In this document: positions 28,981 through 38,807 of the stretch, piece after piece
Position numbering within the stretch: the stretch's first letter is position 1
Layout: each line of letters opens with the position of its first letter
DNA from: Phyllobacterium zundukense
Lineage (GTDB): Bacteria > Pseudomonadota > Alphaproteobacteria > Rhizobiales > Rhizobiaceae
NCBI RefSeq assembly: GCF_025452195.1
Contig: NZ_CP104973.1
Span: 186,001-250,000, forward strand
Direction of reading: 5' to 3'
Length of the DNA stretch: 64,000 bases
Translations under genes and position numbers: made by a program
Notes under the pieces: generated by a model
The model's database searches: none
Told to the model about the DNA's origin: nothing
What the model saw: the letters and a program-made list of their open reading frames with translations, nothing else

Positions 28981-29922
28981 ATGCCGAAATACAAAGCGCT
29001 GTCCGAAGCCTACATTCCAGAATTGCCGAACTACTACAAAGGCAAGGTTAGGGAGAATTACGACCTTGCGGATGGCAGGCGCATCATCATCGCCACGGAC
29101 CGCATCAGCGCGTTCGACCGCATTCTTGCGTCCATACCACTGAAGGGTCAGGTGCTGACGCAAACGGCGCGCTTCCAGTTTGAACAGACGCAGGATATTT
29201 GCCCCAATCACGTCATCGAATATCCAGATCCAAATGTTCTGGTTTGCCGCAAGCTGACCATCCTGCCGGTTGAAATCGTCGTGCGCGGTTACCTTGCCGG
29301 AACAACCGGAACGTCGATACTGACGCTCTATAAGGCAGGTAAGCGTGAAATGTACGGCTTCACCCTGCCCGATGGGATGCAGGACAATGAAAAGCTACCA
29401 GCGCCGATCATCACGCCGACCTCAAAGGCCTTCGATGGCGGCCACGACGAACCCCTGATTGCTGAGGAAATCCTGAAACAACGGCTTCTCACCAAAGAGC
29501 AGTGGGAAACGATTACTGGCTACGCGCTGAAGCTTTTCGCGCGGGGTCAGGAGATCGCCGCAAGCCGCGGTTTGATCCTTGCTGACACGAAATATGAATT
29601 CGGCACCGACGATGAAGGTAACATAGTGCTGGCCGATGAAATCCATACACCGGATTCCAGCCGCTATTGGTTTGCCGACAGCTATGCACCCGGCAAGCGG
29701 CCGGTCAGTTTCGACAAGGATTTCGTGCGTAACTGGGTCGTGGAACGATGCGATCCCTACAAGGACGATATCCCGGAGATACCGGAAGACGTGATCGACG
29801 CGACGACGCAGGTTTATATTCAGGCCTATGAAAAGATCACTGAACGGAAATTTGAGGCCGGTGATCCAGCAGTTGATCCGCTGCAGCGTATTCGCAACAA
29901 TCTGGCGAAATATTTCCAGTAG
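28981..29922 (+). CDS. purC: Phosphoribosylaminoimidazole-succinocarboxamide synthase
   Basis: PurC (SAICAR synthase) adds aspartate to CAIR in purine biosynthesis. The 313-residue length is the longer type related to yeast Ade1, not the roughly 250-residue type usual in bacterial purCSQL clusters. Motifs [28 protein letters not shown] and [14 protein letters not shown] are present. The gene stands alone here. Related genomes often hold a second purC elsewhere, so this may be a paralogue. Confidence 0.93.
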   Translation: MPKYKALSEAYIPELPNYYKGKVRENYDLADGRRIIIATDRISAFDRILASIPLKGQVLTQTARFQFEQTQDICPNHVIEYPDPNVLVCRKLTILPVEIVVRGYLAGTTGTSILTLYKAGKREMYGFTLPDGMQDNEKLPAPIITPTSKAFDGGHDEPLIAEEILKQRLLTKEQWETITGYALKLFARGQEIAASRGLILADTKYEFGTDDEGNIVLADEIHTPDSSRYWFADSYAPGKRPVSFDKDFVRNWVVERCDPYKDDIPEIPEDVIDATTQVYIQAYEKITERKFEAGDPAVDPLQRIRNNLAKYFQ

Positions 29923-29997
29923 TAGAAAAGCATTGAAGTCCAGACTACTACGGCGCTAATCTCCCTTCGCGCATCAGCCCGGAGGAGGATCGGCGCC

Positions 29998-31149
29998 ATG
30001 AATCTCGTAGACATGTTTTTGAAGGCACAGGGCGGACAAGCAGTCGATGCCCTTTCAAACCAGTTCAATCTCTCCCAGCAGCAAACCGTTGCCGCCCTTG
30101 AGGCATTGATGCCCGCATTTTCCCAGGGTTTGCAGAGAAATGCCGCCGATCCAATGGGCTTTGGCGGCTTCGTTCAAACGCTCTCATCGGGTCGGCAGGT
30201 CAATTATTTTGACAATCCCCAAGCAGCTTTTGACCCCATGGGCGTTGCCAACGGCAAGAATGTTCTAGATCAACTCTTCGGGTCGAAAGACCTGTCGCGA
30301 GCCGTTGCCGATCATGCTTCGGCAGTCTCCGGAGTTGGGGCGGATACACTAAAACAGATGCTGCCGGTGGTCGCCTCCATGATGATGGGTGGTCTGTACA
30401 AGAAATCGACCGGCCAATTTGCTGCGGCCGGACTTGGCGGTGGCAATGTTATCGGCGACCTCATCGAGCAGATGATGCGCCAGAGCGGCGGTCAACCGTC
30501 CGCGCCCCAGCAAAGTGCACCTGGCGCAGGCGGCAACCCATGGGGACAGATATTGGAAAGCATGCTCGGTGGAGGTGCATCAGGGCAGCCACAGCCGCAA
30601 GGCCAGGGCAATCCGATGGGAAACAATCCGCTTGGCAAAATATTCGAAGAGATGATGAAAGGTGCTGGTGGTGCGGCGCAGCAAGCTCCGGCGCCCCGTG
30701 GCAGAGCTCCCCAAGACGCAACGCCTCAGCAGGATACGGCGCAGGGACAAAACCCGTTCGGAGATAACCCGCTGGGGAAAATATTCGAGGAAATGATGAA
30801 GGGCGCTGGTCGGCCCGCAGCACAGCAGACACCAACGCCGCGTGGCATGCCTCAGGATAATGCACCTCAAGAGACAGCGCAGGGGCAAAATCCGTTTGGC
30901 GACAACCCCCTGGGCCAGATTTTCGGAGAAATATTCGGTGGTGGTGGGCAGCAGCGTCCAGCACCGCAATCGCCCGAACCACAGCCGCAAGCCCAGCAAA
31001 GAACGGCGCCTTCCGCCCCTTCGGACAATCCTCTGAAGGACATACTCGGCCAGATGTTCGATACGGGTAAGCAGACGAACGATCAGTATCAGAAAGGTCT
31101 GGAATCCATCTTCGACCAGTATAAGCGCGGTATGGATCGATACCGCTGA
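29998..31149 (+). CDS. DUF937 protein with NPLGKIFEEMM repeats
   Basis: This 383-residue protein has an N-terminal DUF937 domain (about residues 1-160; QFNLSQQQTVAALEALMPAF, MLPVVASMMMGGLYKK). From about residue 180 there is a low-complexity Gln/Pro/Gly region with five spaced copies of a short amphipathic unit: NPWGQILESML, NPLGKIFEEMM (twice), NPLGQIFGEIF and NPLKDILGQMF. No signal peptide is seen. DUF937 function is unknown. The repeats look like short linear binding or assembly motifs on a flexible tail; this is inference. Confidence 0.8.
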   Translation: MNLVDMFLKAQGGQAVDALSNQFNLSQQQTVAALEALMPAFSQGLQRNAADPMGFGGFVQTLSSGRQVNYFDNPQAAFDPMGVANGKNVLDQLFGSKDLSRAVADHASAVSGVGADTLKQMLPVVASMMMGGLYKKSTGQFAAAGLGGGNVIGDLIEQMMRQSGGQPSAPQQSAPGAGGNPWGQILESMLGGGASGQPQPQGQGNPMGNNPLGKIFEEMMKGAGGAAQQAPAPRGRAPQDATPQQDTAQGQNPFGDNPLGKIFEEMMKGAGRPAAQQTPTPRGMPQDNAPQETAQGQNPFGDNPLGQIFGEIFGGGGQQRPAPQSPEPQPQAQQRTAPSAPSDNPLKDILGQMFDTGKQTNDQYQKGLESIFDQYKRGMDRYR

Positions 31150-31161
31150 AGAGCAGGCAAG

Positions 31162-31201
31162 AAAAAAGCCCGGCCACTTGCATGAGCAGTGTGGGCCGGG
31201 C
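31162..31201 (-). terminator. Terminator of the DUF1127 gene
   Basis: On the minus strand GCCCGGCC ... GGCCGGGC is followed by TTTTTT, about 70 bases downstream of the DUF1127 stop. It may also stop readthrough from the DUF937 gene. Confidence 0.8.
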
Positions 31202-31273
31202 AGGAGGCAGGCGGGACGCCGGGAGGGGATTCCGGCGCGAATGGGCGCCTGCTAAACAGTCAAATCGTCAGCC

Positions 31274-31561
31274 TCAGATGATCGAGCGGGCGGCGCGAAC
31301 ACGCGACCGCACATCGGCCAATGCGCCCAGTCTTTCGCTCGGATCATCGAGAAGCGAGGTGCCAATCGCAGAATGAAGATCGGCACGGGTGACGCCGATA
31401 TCATGCAGCATTTCGTCATTCCACTCGCCGAGGCTCATGATCGTTTTGCGATTACGACGTGCGACGATTACTTGCCTGACAAAGTTGGCAGCCTGCGACG
31501 CAAAGGTTGCGATCGTGCGGGTGAAACCGTTTACTTCAGTCATTCTCGTTGTCGTCGTCAT
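31274..31561 (-). CDS. DUF1127 domain-containing small protein
   Basis: This 95-residue protein carries a C-terminal DUF1127 domain (about residues 45-80; LGEWNDEMLHDIGVTRADL). DUF1127 proteins are small Arg-rich RNA-linked proteins; in related alphaproteobacteria they affect sRNA turnover, phosphate and carbon metabolism. The ATG at 31561 has an AAGGAG Shine-Dalgarno at good spacing. It is divergent from a LysR gene, and its own terminator is at 31162-31201. Confidence 0.85.
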   Translation of the reverse strand: MTTTTRMTEVNGFTRTIATFASQAANFVRQVIVARRNRKTIMSLGEWNDEMLHDIGVTRADLHSAIGTSLLDDPSERLGALADVRSRVRAARSII

Positions 31562-31775
31562 CGCCGTTACTCCTTTTGAAGGGCGATCAAGAAAGTTAAA
31601 CCGCGCGAAAACCATTTTCCGCGCACCACGCCGCGTTATCCCTCGAACCACTCGTAGGACACCGACGCTTCCTGAACATTTGCAGAATGATGCATAATAA
31701 TTGATTATTCAAACGAATGTTTTTAATGTAAACCTTCAATAATAATGATGGATCAGCCATTCCGGGAACATTGCC

Positions 31776-32732
31776 ATGAACGCACCACTTGATCTCGACC
31801 AGTTGCAGACATTCACGGCTATCGCCGACCTGGGCAGTTTTACAAGAGCTGCCGACAAGGTGAACAAGACACAATCCGCCGTGTCCATGCAGATGCGCCG
31901 GCTGGAGGAGCGCGTTTCAAAATCGCTTTTCGAGCGCGATGGCCGCACCAATCGACTGACGGAAGATGGCGAACGCCTGCTGGCCTATGCACGGCGGATG
32001 CTGCAGCTTAACAATGAAACCATTGCAGCTTTTGATGATACGCAGCTGCAGGGACACATTCGCATCGGCACTCCAGACGATTATGCCGACAGGTTTCTGC
32101 CGGAAATCATGGCTCGATTTTCCCGTTCCAATCCCCGCGTCGAGCTATCAGTCGTCTGCGAGCCCACCGTCAACCTCGACGAGATGATCCGCAAGGGTCA
32201 ACTCGATATTGCGCTCGTAACGCAGTGCGACGAGCAGCGGCGCTCAGAAGTTGTGCGTAGCGAACAGCTGCTTTGGGTTACCTCAGCCCACCATAATGTG
32301 CATGAAGAACAAGTACTTCCGCTGGCAGTCGGTCGCCCGACCTGTATCTGGCGCGCTGCCGCGGTGGATGTTCTGGACAGCATGCACCATGACTACCGCA
32401 TTCTCTTTACAAGCTGGTCGGCTACCGTCCTGGCGGCGGCCGTGCTGGCGGGCCTTGCTGTCTCGATCCTGCCCGAGTGCGCCTTGCGTCCGGGAATGCG
32501 CGTTCTGACGGAGGCCGACGGTTTTGGCCGCTTGCCGGAATTCGGCATCGGCATCATGCGCGGCCACACCAAGCCCTCCGCGATTGTCGATGCGCTGGCA
32601 CAGCACATTGTCGAAAGTCTCGACAATCTGTCGATGCCCTCTCCCGTCAGCGTGAGCCAAGCTTCGGCGCCGATCATGGCCAATCAGCGTCTCCGGCAAG
32701 TCCGTGCAGCGGAGCTCGTCCCTGGCTGGTGA
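31776..32732 (+). CDS. LysR-family transcriptional regulator
   Basis: This 318-residue LTTR has an N-terminal winged HTH (FTRAADKVNKTQSAVSMQMRRLEE) and a C-terminal periplasmic-binding-like effector domain. No adjacent divergent enzyme gene suggests its target; the nearest divergent gene encodes the DUF1127 protein 214 bases away. Its stop codon is directly followed by the stop of the convergent DUF2585 gene. Confidence 0.9.
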   Translation: MNAPLDLDQLQTFTAIADLGSFTRAADKVNKTQSAVSMQMRRLEERVSKSLFERDGRTNRLTEDGERLLAYARRMLQLNNETIAAFDDTQLQGHIRIGTPDDYADRFLPEIMARFSRSNPRVELSVVCEPTVNLDEMIRKGQLDIALVTQCDEQRRSEVVRSEQLLWVTSAHHNVHEEQVLPLAVGRPTCIWRAAAVDVLDSMHHDYRILFTSWSATVLAAAVLAGLAVSILPECALRPGMRVLTEADGFGRLPEFGIGIMRGHTKPSAIVDALAQHIVESLDNLSMPSPVSVSQASAPIMANQRLRQVRAAELVPGW

Positions 32733-33323
32733 TCACATTCCCCCTTGCCATGCCTTCACTGCGTCCAGGGGATAGAGCAACATGACGATGTTCAGGGTTA
32801 GGTTGTCGCGTATGACCCAGCCAGCCAGCAGCTCGAAGAAGATCGCCAGCATGATCGTCAGCCAGAGAGGAGCTCTGGCTGCGAAGAAGAAGCCTAGTAC
32901 CATGAACAATATGTCGCTGACGGAATTCAGGACACTGTCGCCGACATAGCCCAGCGCGATCGTGGCTTCGCGGTAGCGATTGATGACCATGTCGGTGTTT
33001 TCAAAAATCTCCCAGGCCGCCTCGACCACGATAGCCATCAGCAGGCGCTGGCCGAGGGGCAATTTACGGGCGACAATCCAGAAAATAGCATAGAACAGGA
33101 AGCCATGGATAATGTGCGAGAGCGTGTACCAATCGGCGATATGCTGTGAATTATCTGGTGAATTCGTCTCGCCAACCCACAACTTTATTGTGCCGCAAGT
33201 ACATATCGGGTTGCGGCCCATCCACAGCAGGATCGCTGCAGCGGCAGCAATCATGAGCGCCCCTATCGGAAGATAATGACGTAATTTCCAACCCTTGGAA
33301 GTAGCGCCAATATCTGCTGGCAT
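32733..33323 (-). CDS. DUF2585 / UPF0314 membrane protein
   Basis: This 196-residue inner-membrane protein has about five hydrophobic segments. Family landmarks are MGRNPICTCGTIKLWVGE, DWYTLSHIIHGFLFY and EAAWEIFENTD. The ATG at 33323 has AAGGGGAA upstream; the longer open frame is a shadow of xseA. The conserved His and Glu residues in membrane segments are notable, but the family's function is unknown. Confidence 0.85.
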   Translation of the reverse strand: MPADIGATSKGWKLRHYLPIGALMIAAAAAILLWMGRNPICTCGTIKLWVGETNSPDNSQHIADWYTLSHIIHGFLFYAIFWIVARKLPLGQRLLMAIVVEAAWEIFENTDMVINRYREATIALGYVGDSVLNSVSDILFMVLGFFFAARAPLWLTIMLAIFFELLAGWVIRDNLTLNIVMLLYPLDAVKAWQGGM

Positions 33324-33437
33324 GTGGATTCCCCTTTTTCCAACTCTTGCGGATAGGCGAAATTCCTGAGGCTTGCAATGGTGCAATCGAGGATTGCCGA
33401 GACTTGACCCTGACGGCAGGGGGACTAGGAATAGCGC

Positions 33438-35021
33438 ATGAGCGAAAAGCCCGAATCTGCATCGAATGTTGCCGAATATACTGTCTCTGAAATCTCCGGC
33501 GCGTTGAAGCGCACGGTCGAGGACACTTTCGGGCACGTAAGGGTTCGCGGCGAGATTTCGGGCTATCGCGGCCCGCATTCGTCTGGCCATGCCTACTTCT
33601 CGCTGAAAGACGACAAGGCACGTATAGAGGCGGTCATCTGGCGGAGCGCCATGAGCCGGCTGCGTTTCCAGCCCGAAGAGGGCATGGAGGTCATCGCTAC
33701 GGGCAAATTGACGACTTATCCGGGCTCGTCCAAATACCAGATCGTCATCGAGCAGATGGAACCTGCCGGCGCCGGCGCGCTGATGGCACTGTTGGAGGAA
33801 CGCAAGCGCAAGCTTGGTGCGGAGGGACTTTTCGATCCCGCAGCAAAGCGACGACTGCCCTTCATGCCGCGCATTATCGGCGTTGTCACATCGCCGACCG
33901 GCGCTGTAATCCGCGACATCATCCACCGCATCACCGACCGTTTCCCGCTGCATGTTCTGGTCTGGCCGGTACGGGTGCAGGGCGAGACTTCTGGCGCTGA
34001 AGTCGCCAATGCGATCAATGGTTTCAATGGGTTAGAGCGAGGCGGCGTTCTTCCTCGTCCCGATGTCCTGATCGTAGCACGTGGCGGTGGCAGCCTTGAA
34101 GACCTTTGGGGATTCAACGATGAAGCCGTCGTGCGCGCCGTCGCCGCATCGCAAATTCCCATCATTTCTGCCGTCGGTCACGAGACCGACTGGACGCTGA
34201 TCGACCTTGCCGCGGACGTTCGCGCACCGACGCCAACTGGTGCTGCGGAGATGGCTGTGCCGGTCAAGGCAGACCTTAAGGCACAGGTCGCGATGCTTGG
34301 CGCCCGGCTCGCTTCCGGCATGTCGCGCTATCTCGACCGCCGTCGTCAGGCGCAGCGGGCGCTTGCCCGTGCCCTGCCCTCGGCGGACCAGTTGCTTGCA
34401 CTTCCACGCCGGCATTTCGATGAAACCGCAGGCCGTTTGGGCCGTGCCTTACAGGCGAATACGCAGAAGAAACGCGGCGAGTTCGACGGCTGCGCCAGGC
34501 AATTAGCGCCGCGGCTCCTTGAACAGAAAATTCGCGAAAAGCGGATTGAAATCAAGCGTTTGGACAGTCAGCTGCCGCGTTGTCTTGCAGCTTTTCTGCA
34601 CCAGCGGCGCGCGGTTTTTGACCGGCAAGCCGCACGGCTTTCGATTGAACCTGCCGCACGGTTGGCACAAAGAGACCGCCAGGATCTGCAACAGCTGGAC
34701 CGGCGTCAGATCCAGGCCGTCAATCTGCTGATCGACGGCGCCAAACGGCGCAGCGGCGAACTCGAGCGCCTGCTGAAAACCCTGTCATATCAAGGGGTTC
34801 TGGAACGTGGCTTCGCGGTTGTCCTTGACCAATCAGGCACGCCCATCAAGCGAGCGGGGGCTATTGCAAGCGGCGATGACCTTACCCTCAAGTTCCAGGA
34901 CGGTGACGTACAAGCTGTCGCGAAAGATGGTGAAGAACGTCGATCGCAGCCGAAAACAGAGCGTCCCGCTCCTGCCAAAAAGCCCCCTACTCCGGCTGGT
35001 TCACAGGGCTCGCTCTTTTAG
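33438..35021 (+). CDS. xseA: Exodeoxyribonuclease VII large subunit XseA
   Basis: XseA is the catalytic subunit of ExoVII, which degrades single-stranded DNA from both ends. The 527-residue protein has an N-terminal OB fold (residues about 10-110, with [20 protein letters not shown]), the catalytic region [15 protein letters not shown] and [20 protein letters not shown], then a long Arg/Gln-rich coiled coil. The small subunit xseB is not in this window. Confidence 0.95.
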   Translation: MSEKPESASNVAEYTVSEISGALKRTVEDTFGHVRVRGEISGYRGPHSSGHAYFSLKDDKARIEAVIWRSAMSRLRFQPEEGMEVIATGKLTTYPGSSKYQIVIEQMEPAGAGALMALLEERKRKLGAEGLFDPAAKRRLPFMPRIIGVVTSPTGAVIRDIIHRITDRFPLHVLVWPVRVQGETSGAEVANAINGFNGLERGGVLPRPDVLIVARGGGSLEDLWGFNDEAVVRAVAASQIPIISAVGHETDWTLIDLAADVRAPTPTGAAEMAVPVKADLKAQVAMLGARLASGMSRYLDRRRQAQRALARALPSADQLLALPRRHFDETAGRLGRALQANTQKKRGEFDGCARQLAPRLLEQKIREKRIEIKRLDSQLPRCLAAFLHQRRAVFDRQAARLSIEPAARLAQRDRQDLQQLDRRQIQAVNLLIDGAKRRSGELERLLKTLSYQGVLERGFAVVLDQSGTPIKRAGAIASGDDLTLKFQDGDVQAVAKDGEERRSQPKTERPAPAKKPPTPAGSQGSLF

Positions 35022-35181
35022 TACTTCGCGTCGCCACAACCATTTTTCTCGCCAGAGTTGAAAATTTCGTTCCGGATTCGATGATTCATGCGTCAGGAAT
35101 CGGGTCTTCTTATGTGAGAATTGAATATTCTTGCAGAGAAACTGTCCCGGTATTGCGATCCGCCATTCAAAATCAGGTTTT

Positions 35182-36279
35182 CTATTCGCGCATCCACGCA
35201 GGACTGTTCAATTCAATCAAGGATTGCGACCAATCCTCGATGAAACGTTGGCGTTGTGCCCTGTCCTGCACCGCGAGCAGAGCCGGGCCGATGCGGATCG
35301 GCTGGGCAACGCCGGACTCTTTCAAATTTTGCGGACCATCGACGCCGGGGGGCAGTTCACCACTTTCCGTGAAATAGAACGCATTGGTTCGCGCCACCGA
35401 TTGGCCACGCTCTGACAGGAGATAATCAAGGAACCGTGCGCCGAGATCTGCTCGCTGTGCACCTTTCGGGATAAGCGCACCACGGCTCAAGACGAGCGTA
35501 TAATCGCGCGGCACCACCACGCCCAATTCCGGGTGACGCTGGGCGGCGTCGTAGGCATAGGAACCGAGCAGATTGTAACCGATGTAGAGATTGCCCTTGG
35601 CGACCTCTTCCAGGATTTCGCCGGTGCAGCAACGGGCCACAGCGGACGCACGCGCCATGCTTTCCAGCAGGCGGCCGAAGACGGTCGTCGTTTGCCGCGC
35701 ATCATTGAAGGCGAGAAGATAACCGATCCCGGACAGGCGAATATCATAGGTGCCGACACGGCCGCGATAATAGTCGAGCCGCTCCCGTAAAAGGTCGGCG
35801 AGTTCGACATGGGTACGTGGAACTTCGGCCGGTGGCACCTTGCTCCTGTTATAGACGAAAACCGCCGGCTCATAGGTAAAACCGAAGACCTCGTCACGCC
35901 AATTGGCCCACTCTGCGACGCGAAGGGTTTCGGGCGACGTATGCGCCGCGGCGCAGCCGTCATTGGCGAGCTTGAGCAATTGGTCGACCGATGACGACAA
36001 GAGCAGATCGCCGAGCGGTTCCTGCTTGCGGCAGGCCTCGCTGGCCAAGGCATTCAGCTCGTTGGTCAGATATTCGTTGTAGTCAACCGACACATCCGGC
36101 GACGATTTCTGAAAATCCTCGATCAGCGGTTTTATCGCGACCAGGTCTGTCGTCGAGTAGATCGTCAGCGTGCCTGCGCCCGGCTGGACCGCTGGAAACA
36201 GCGTTTTGTTGTTCTCAGCAGCCAACGCTTGTGCGGCGGTGAAACCAGCCACCAAGAGCGCGAAACTCACCCGGATCAT
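35182..36279 (-). CDS. Periplasmic solute-binding protein (iron/PgtC-like), coupled to a two-component system
   Basis: This 365-residue protein has a Sec signal (MIRVSFALLVAGFTAAQALA) and an SBP_bac fold resembling Fe(III)-type binding proteins (LTIYSTTDLVAIKPLIEDF). It overlaps the histidine kinase gene by 4 bases, and no permease or ATPase follows. This resembles sensory triads such as PgtABC and other periplasmic-partner kinases, so it may present a ligand to the kinase and not feed a transporter. The ligand is unknown. Confidence 0.82.
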   Translation of the reverse strand: MIRVSFALLVAGFTAAQALAAENNKTLFPAVQPGAGTLTIYSTTDLVAIKPLIEDFQKSSPDVSVDYNEYLTNELNALASEACRKQEPLGDLLLSSSVDQLLKLANDGCAAAHTSPETLRVAEWANWRDEVFGFTYEPAVFVYNRSKVPPAEVPRTHVELADLLRERLDYYRGRVGTYDIRLSGIGYLLAFNDARQTTTVFGRLLESMARASAVARCCTGEILEEVAKGNLYIGYNLLGSYAYDAAQRHPELGVVVPRDYTLVLSRGALIPKGAQRADLGARFLDYLLSERGQSVARTNAFYFTESGELPPGVDGPQNLKESGVAQPIRIGPALLAVQDRAQRQRFIEDWSQSLIELNSPAWMRE

Positions 36280-37676
36280 TTCGCCTCTCCCTTGAACAGC
36301 GGCACGGTCAGAACCACGGTAAAGCCTTTTTCATCGCGGGCGCGGAAGCTCAAGGTGCCACCATGGGCATTTGCCACTTCCTGGGCAATGGCGAAGCCAA
36401 GACCTGAGCTGCCTTCATGCGATTTCGACGTGGCAAAGCGCTGCGTCGCCTTCTCCCAGCTTTCCGGCGGGATGCCGGGACCATCATCCTCAACCTCGAC
36501 AAAGGCTTGCGTGTCGCTGGCGCGTACCCGCACCTCCAGCCGCTGATCAGTGCCGTGCCGCAAAGCGTTGTCGATGACGTTGACAATAGCTTCGCGCAGG
36601 CTGACTGCGTCGCCGAGCACGAAGGGCCGGTCATCCGGCGCTTCGAAAGAAATGACGATATCGGGATCGACCGTGACCGGAACGGCGACCCGATAGGCGC
36701 GCCTTGCCACATCGACAAGACTGATCGGCTCCAGCTGAACAGAATCGGCGCGATGAATCACCATCGCGTGGCTGAGCAACTGGTTGGTCAGCCGCGAGAG
36801 TTCGCTTGTCCTTTCCTTGACCCGATTGAAATGCTGGCGGCCCGCCTTGTCGAGTTTGCCGGCCCCCAGAAGATCGATCTGCGCCGTCAGCGCAGTCAGC
36901 GGCGTGCGTATCTGATGTGCGGCATCGGCAATAAAACGCTGCAACAGATCGACGCGTTCATTGAGCCTTCCCATGAAATGGTTGATCGAACCGACAAAGG
37001 GATCAAGCTCACGCGGCACGTCGACTGTAACCGGCGTCAGATCATGCGGATCGCGGCCACGAACCTCCGTCCCCAACCGTTCCACCGGCTGCAGCGCATA
37101 GCGGATCGCCAGCATGGCACCAGCGAAAGCCAACAGACTCATAATGAAGACGAGGATCGTCGCGCGCAATGTAAGCTCGCGGGTCAACGCCAATCGCGCC
37201 TCATTCGTCTGGGCTACGATGACATAGGCACGACCAGAGACTGCAGGATCGGCAAGGACCCGCGTCGCATGGGCGATGCGCACAGGCTCACCCTTGTATA
37301 CGCCCTCTTCCACGCTCAGGGGATCTTGCGCGCGCTCCAGTGGTGTCGGTGTTTTGAGATCGTCATACCCGGTCAGGGTCTGGCCATGCGTATCGATGAC
37401 GCGGTAGAAAATCCGGTCGCGATCAGCCAGGCCGAGCAGCTCGAACGCAGAGGTCGGCAGACGAGCGGTCAGTACACCATCCTCGACCGAAAGACTTTCC
37501 GCCATCTGGAACGCCGCGCCAACGAGCAGGCGATCATAGGCCTTGTTCGCCGCAGTCTCGGCATAGTACCAGGCGGCAGTAACGAGTAACGCAGCGCCAA
37601 TGAAAAGGACAAACGAAATGCGCCGGGCGAGACGCCCGAACAGAGACGCGCCGTGCTGCAGGGCTTCAGGGCGCAT
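36276..37676 (-). CDS. Sensor histidine kinase (TctE-like)
   Basis: This 466-residue membrane kinase has TM1 near residues 20-38, a periplasmic sensor domain to about residue 170, TM2, a HAMP segment, HisKA with DAAHQIRTPLTALTAQ (phospho-accepting His) and HATPase motifs VIDNALRHG, VEDDGPGIP and GSSGLGFAIA. It lies between the response regulator (11-base overlap) and the solute-binding protein (4-base overlap), forming one translational unit. Confidence 0.92.
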   Translation of the reverse strand: MRPEALQHGASLFGRLARRISFVLFIGAALLVTAAWYYAETAANKAYDRLLVGAAFQMAESLSVEDGVLTARLPTSAFELLGLADRDRIFYRVIDTHGQTLTGYDDLKTPTPLERAQDPLSVEEGVYKGEPVRIAHATRVLADPAVSGRAYVIVAQTNEARLALTRELTLRATILVFIMSLLAFAGAMLAIRYALQPVERLGTEVRGRDPHDLTPVTVDVPRELDPFVGSINHFMGRLNERVDLLQRFIADAAHQIRTPLTALTAQIDLLGAGKLDKAGRQHFNRVKERTSELSRLTNQLLSHAMVIHRADSVQLEPISLVDVARRAYRVAVPVTVDPDIVISFEAPDDRPFVLGDAVSLREAIVNVIDNALRHGTDQRLEVRVRASDTQAFVEVEDDGPGIPPESWEKATQRFATSKSHEGSSGLGFAIAQEVANAHGGTLSFRARDEKGFTVVLTVPLFKGEAK

Positions 37677-38343
37677 CGCCAGCTACCAGCTGATAACCGA
37701 GCCCCCGTACGGTGACGATATGCGCTTTCGCACCCTCCAGTTTCTTGCGCAAACGGCCTATATAAAGTTCGATCGCATTGGCATTCGCTGCTTCATCGAA
37801 ACCGAAGATCTGATCGAGCAATTCGTCTTTGCTGAAGACGCGACCCGGCCGGGCCACGAGAACTTCGAGCAGGGTCAGCTCACGCCGCTTCAACTGTACT
37901 TCGCGCTTGCCGACGTGAACGGATCGCGTTCCGCGATCGACGGCAATATCACCGCATTTGATCAGGTTGGTCGCCTCGCCGCCCGTGTGGCGGCGCATCA
38001 GGACGCGTGCCCGCGCCTCCAATTCGCGGAAGTCAAACGGCTTTACCAGATAGTCGTCCGCCCCAAGATCAAGCGCTCCAACCCGGTCGTCGATTTCAGA
38101 CCGGGCGGTCAGGACAAGGACGGGAACCGCATTGCCGGATTTGCGGATGCGTTTGAGGATTTCAAAGCCATCCATGCCCGGCAACATGACATCGAGAATG
38201 ATCAGCGCATATTCGGTGAAATCGATGATATCGGCTGCATCCCGCCCATTGGTTTCCCAGTCGACGGCATGCCCTGTCGCCTCGAAACGCCTGGCGATTG
38301 CCTCCCCCACATCATGCGTGTCTTCTACGAGCAATATGCGCAT
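37666..38343 (-). CDS. OmpR/TctD-family response regulator
   Basis: This 225-residue regulator has an N-terminal receiver (phospho-acceptor Asp in LIILDVMLPGMDGFE) and a C-terminal winged HTH (RRELTLLEVLVARPGRVFSKDELL). It is first in the three-gene unit with the histidine kinase and solute-binding protein. Targets are unknown; TctD relatives control carboxylate uptake. Confidence 0.92.
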   Translation of the reverse strand: MRILLVEDTHDVGEAIARRFEATGHAVDWETNGRDAADIIDFTEYALIILDVMLPGMDGFEILKRIRKSGNAVPVLVLTARSEIDDRVGALDLGADDYLVKPFDFRELEARARVLMRRHTGGEATNLIKCGDIAVDRGTRSVHVGKREVQLKRRELTLLEVLVARPGRVFSKDELLDQIFGFDEAANANAIELYIGRLRKKLEGAKAHIVTVRGLGYQLVAGDAP

Positions 38344-38410
38344 GGCGTTTCATTCGCATGAAACATCAAGGGCCGCAAACAGTAAAAAATCGGCACAGTG
38401 TGAGCCGTTC

Positions 38411-38773
38411 ATACAACTGCGCAACCGCCTAACAGCGAAACGTTTCAACCGGGCGTTCGTGGCGCCGTTGCCTCAACCAAGCGATGAAGTGAGAGCATTT
38501 CAGTTTGGAGGCAGAAGCAGTCGCACCGAGCCAGCCGGTGCGTCGAAGGCGATTGGCCACTTCGACCGCGGCAACGGCCTTGCTTCCAACTTGGAGGTAA
38601 AGCGATGTGGTGCAAACCATATAGCGTTACCCTCGTCATAAAAAGAACCCGGACAGGCTGGTCAATGTCTTTCCGGGTTCACTTTATGAAATGAGGAATG
38701 GGGGCGGACGTAAGTCTGTCCCCGCTCCAAGCTCCAACATAACAGTTCCGCGGATTTTTCCAAGTTTCAAATG
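38411..38773 (+). repeat. Structured microprotein element, copy 1 (tandem with copy 2)
   Basis: Bases about 38411-38773 recur almost unchanged 397 bases downstream (copy 2) and, more diverged, on the opposite strand at 46675-46980 (copy 3). Ordered parts: leader hairpin GCACCG...CGGTGC (38523-38541), GGAGGT Shine-Dalgarno, 29-codon ORF (38605-38694) with an internal hairpin AACCCGGA...TCCGGGTT (38646-38679), then a 10-bp hairpin with a GTAA loop (38700-38723), and a TCCGCGGA dyad followed by TTTTT (38747-38759). The intergenic region 38344-39306 holds nothing else. Confidence 0.8.
38605..38694 (+). CDS. Conserved 29-residue basic microprotein, copy 1
   Basis: ATG at 38605 follows GGAGGT by 6 bases; TGA ends at 38694. 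Residues 5-13 read PYSVTLVIK and 14-19 RTRTGW, then a segment containing SFRVHF. It is strongly basic and alternates polar and hydrophobic residues on either side of the RTRTGW turn, as in a beta-hairpin. Copies 2 and 3 keep exactly 29 residues. Between copies 1 and 3 many changes are synonymous (GTT/GTA, CTC/CTT, ACA/ACG) or conservative (Y/F, V/I, R/K). The family is not recognised. Confidence 0.55.
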   Translation: MWCKPYSVTLVIKRTRTGWSMSFRVHFMK

Positions 38774-38807
38774 CCCTGTGTTTCTGGCTCTTTCGCTGAA
38801 CGCTGAA

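Noticed and set aside
36417..37589. 390-codon open frame opposite the histidine kinase
   Set aside because: It lies wholly inside the kinase gene on the other strand; the kinase motifs are unambiguous.
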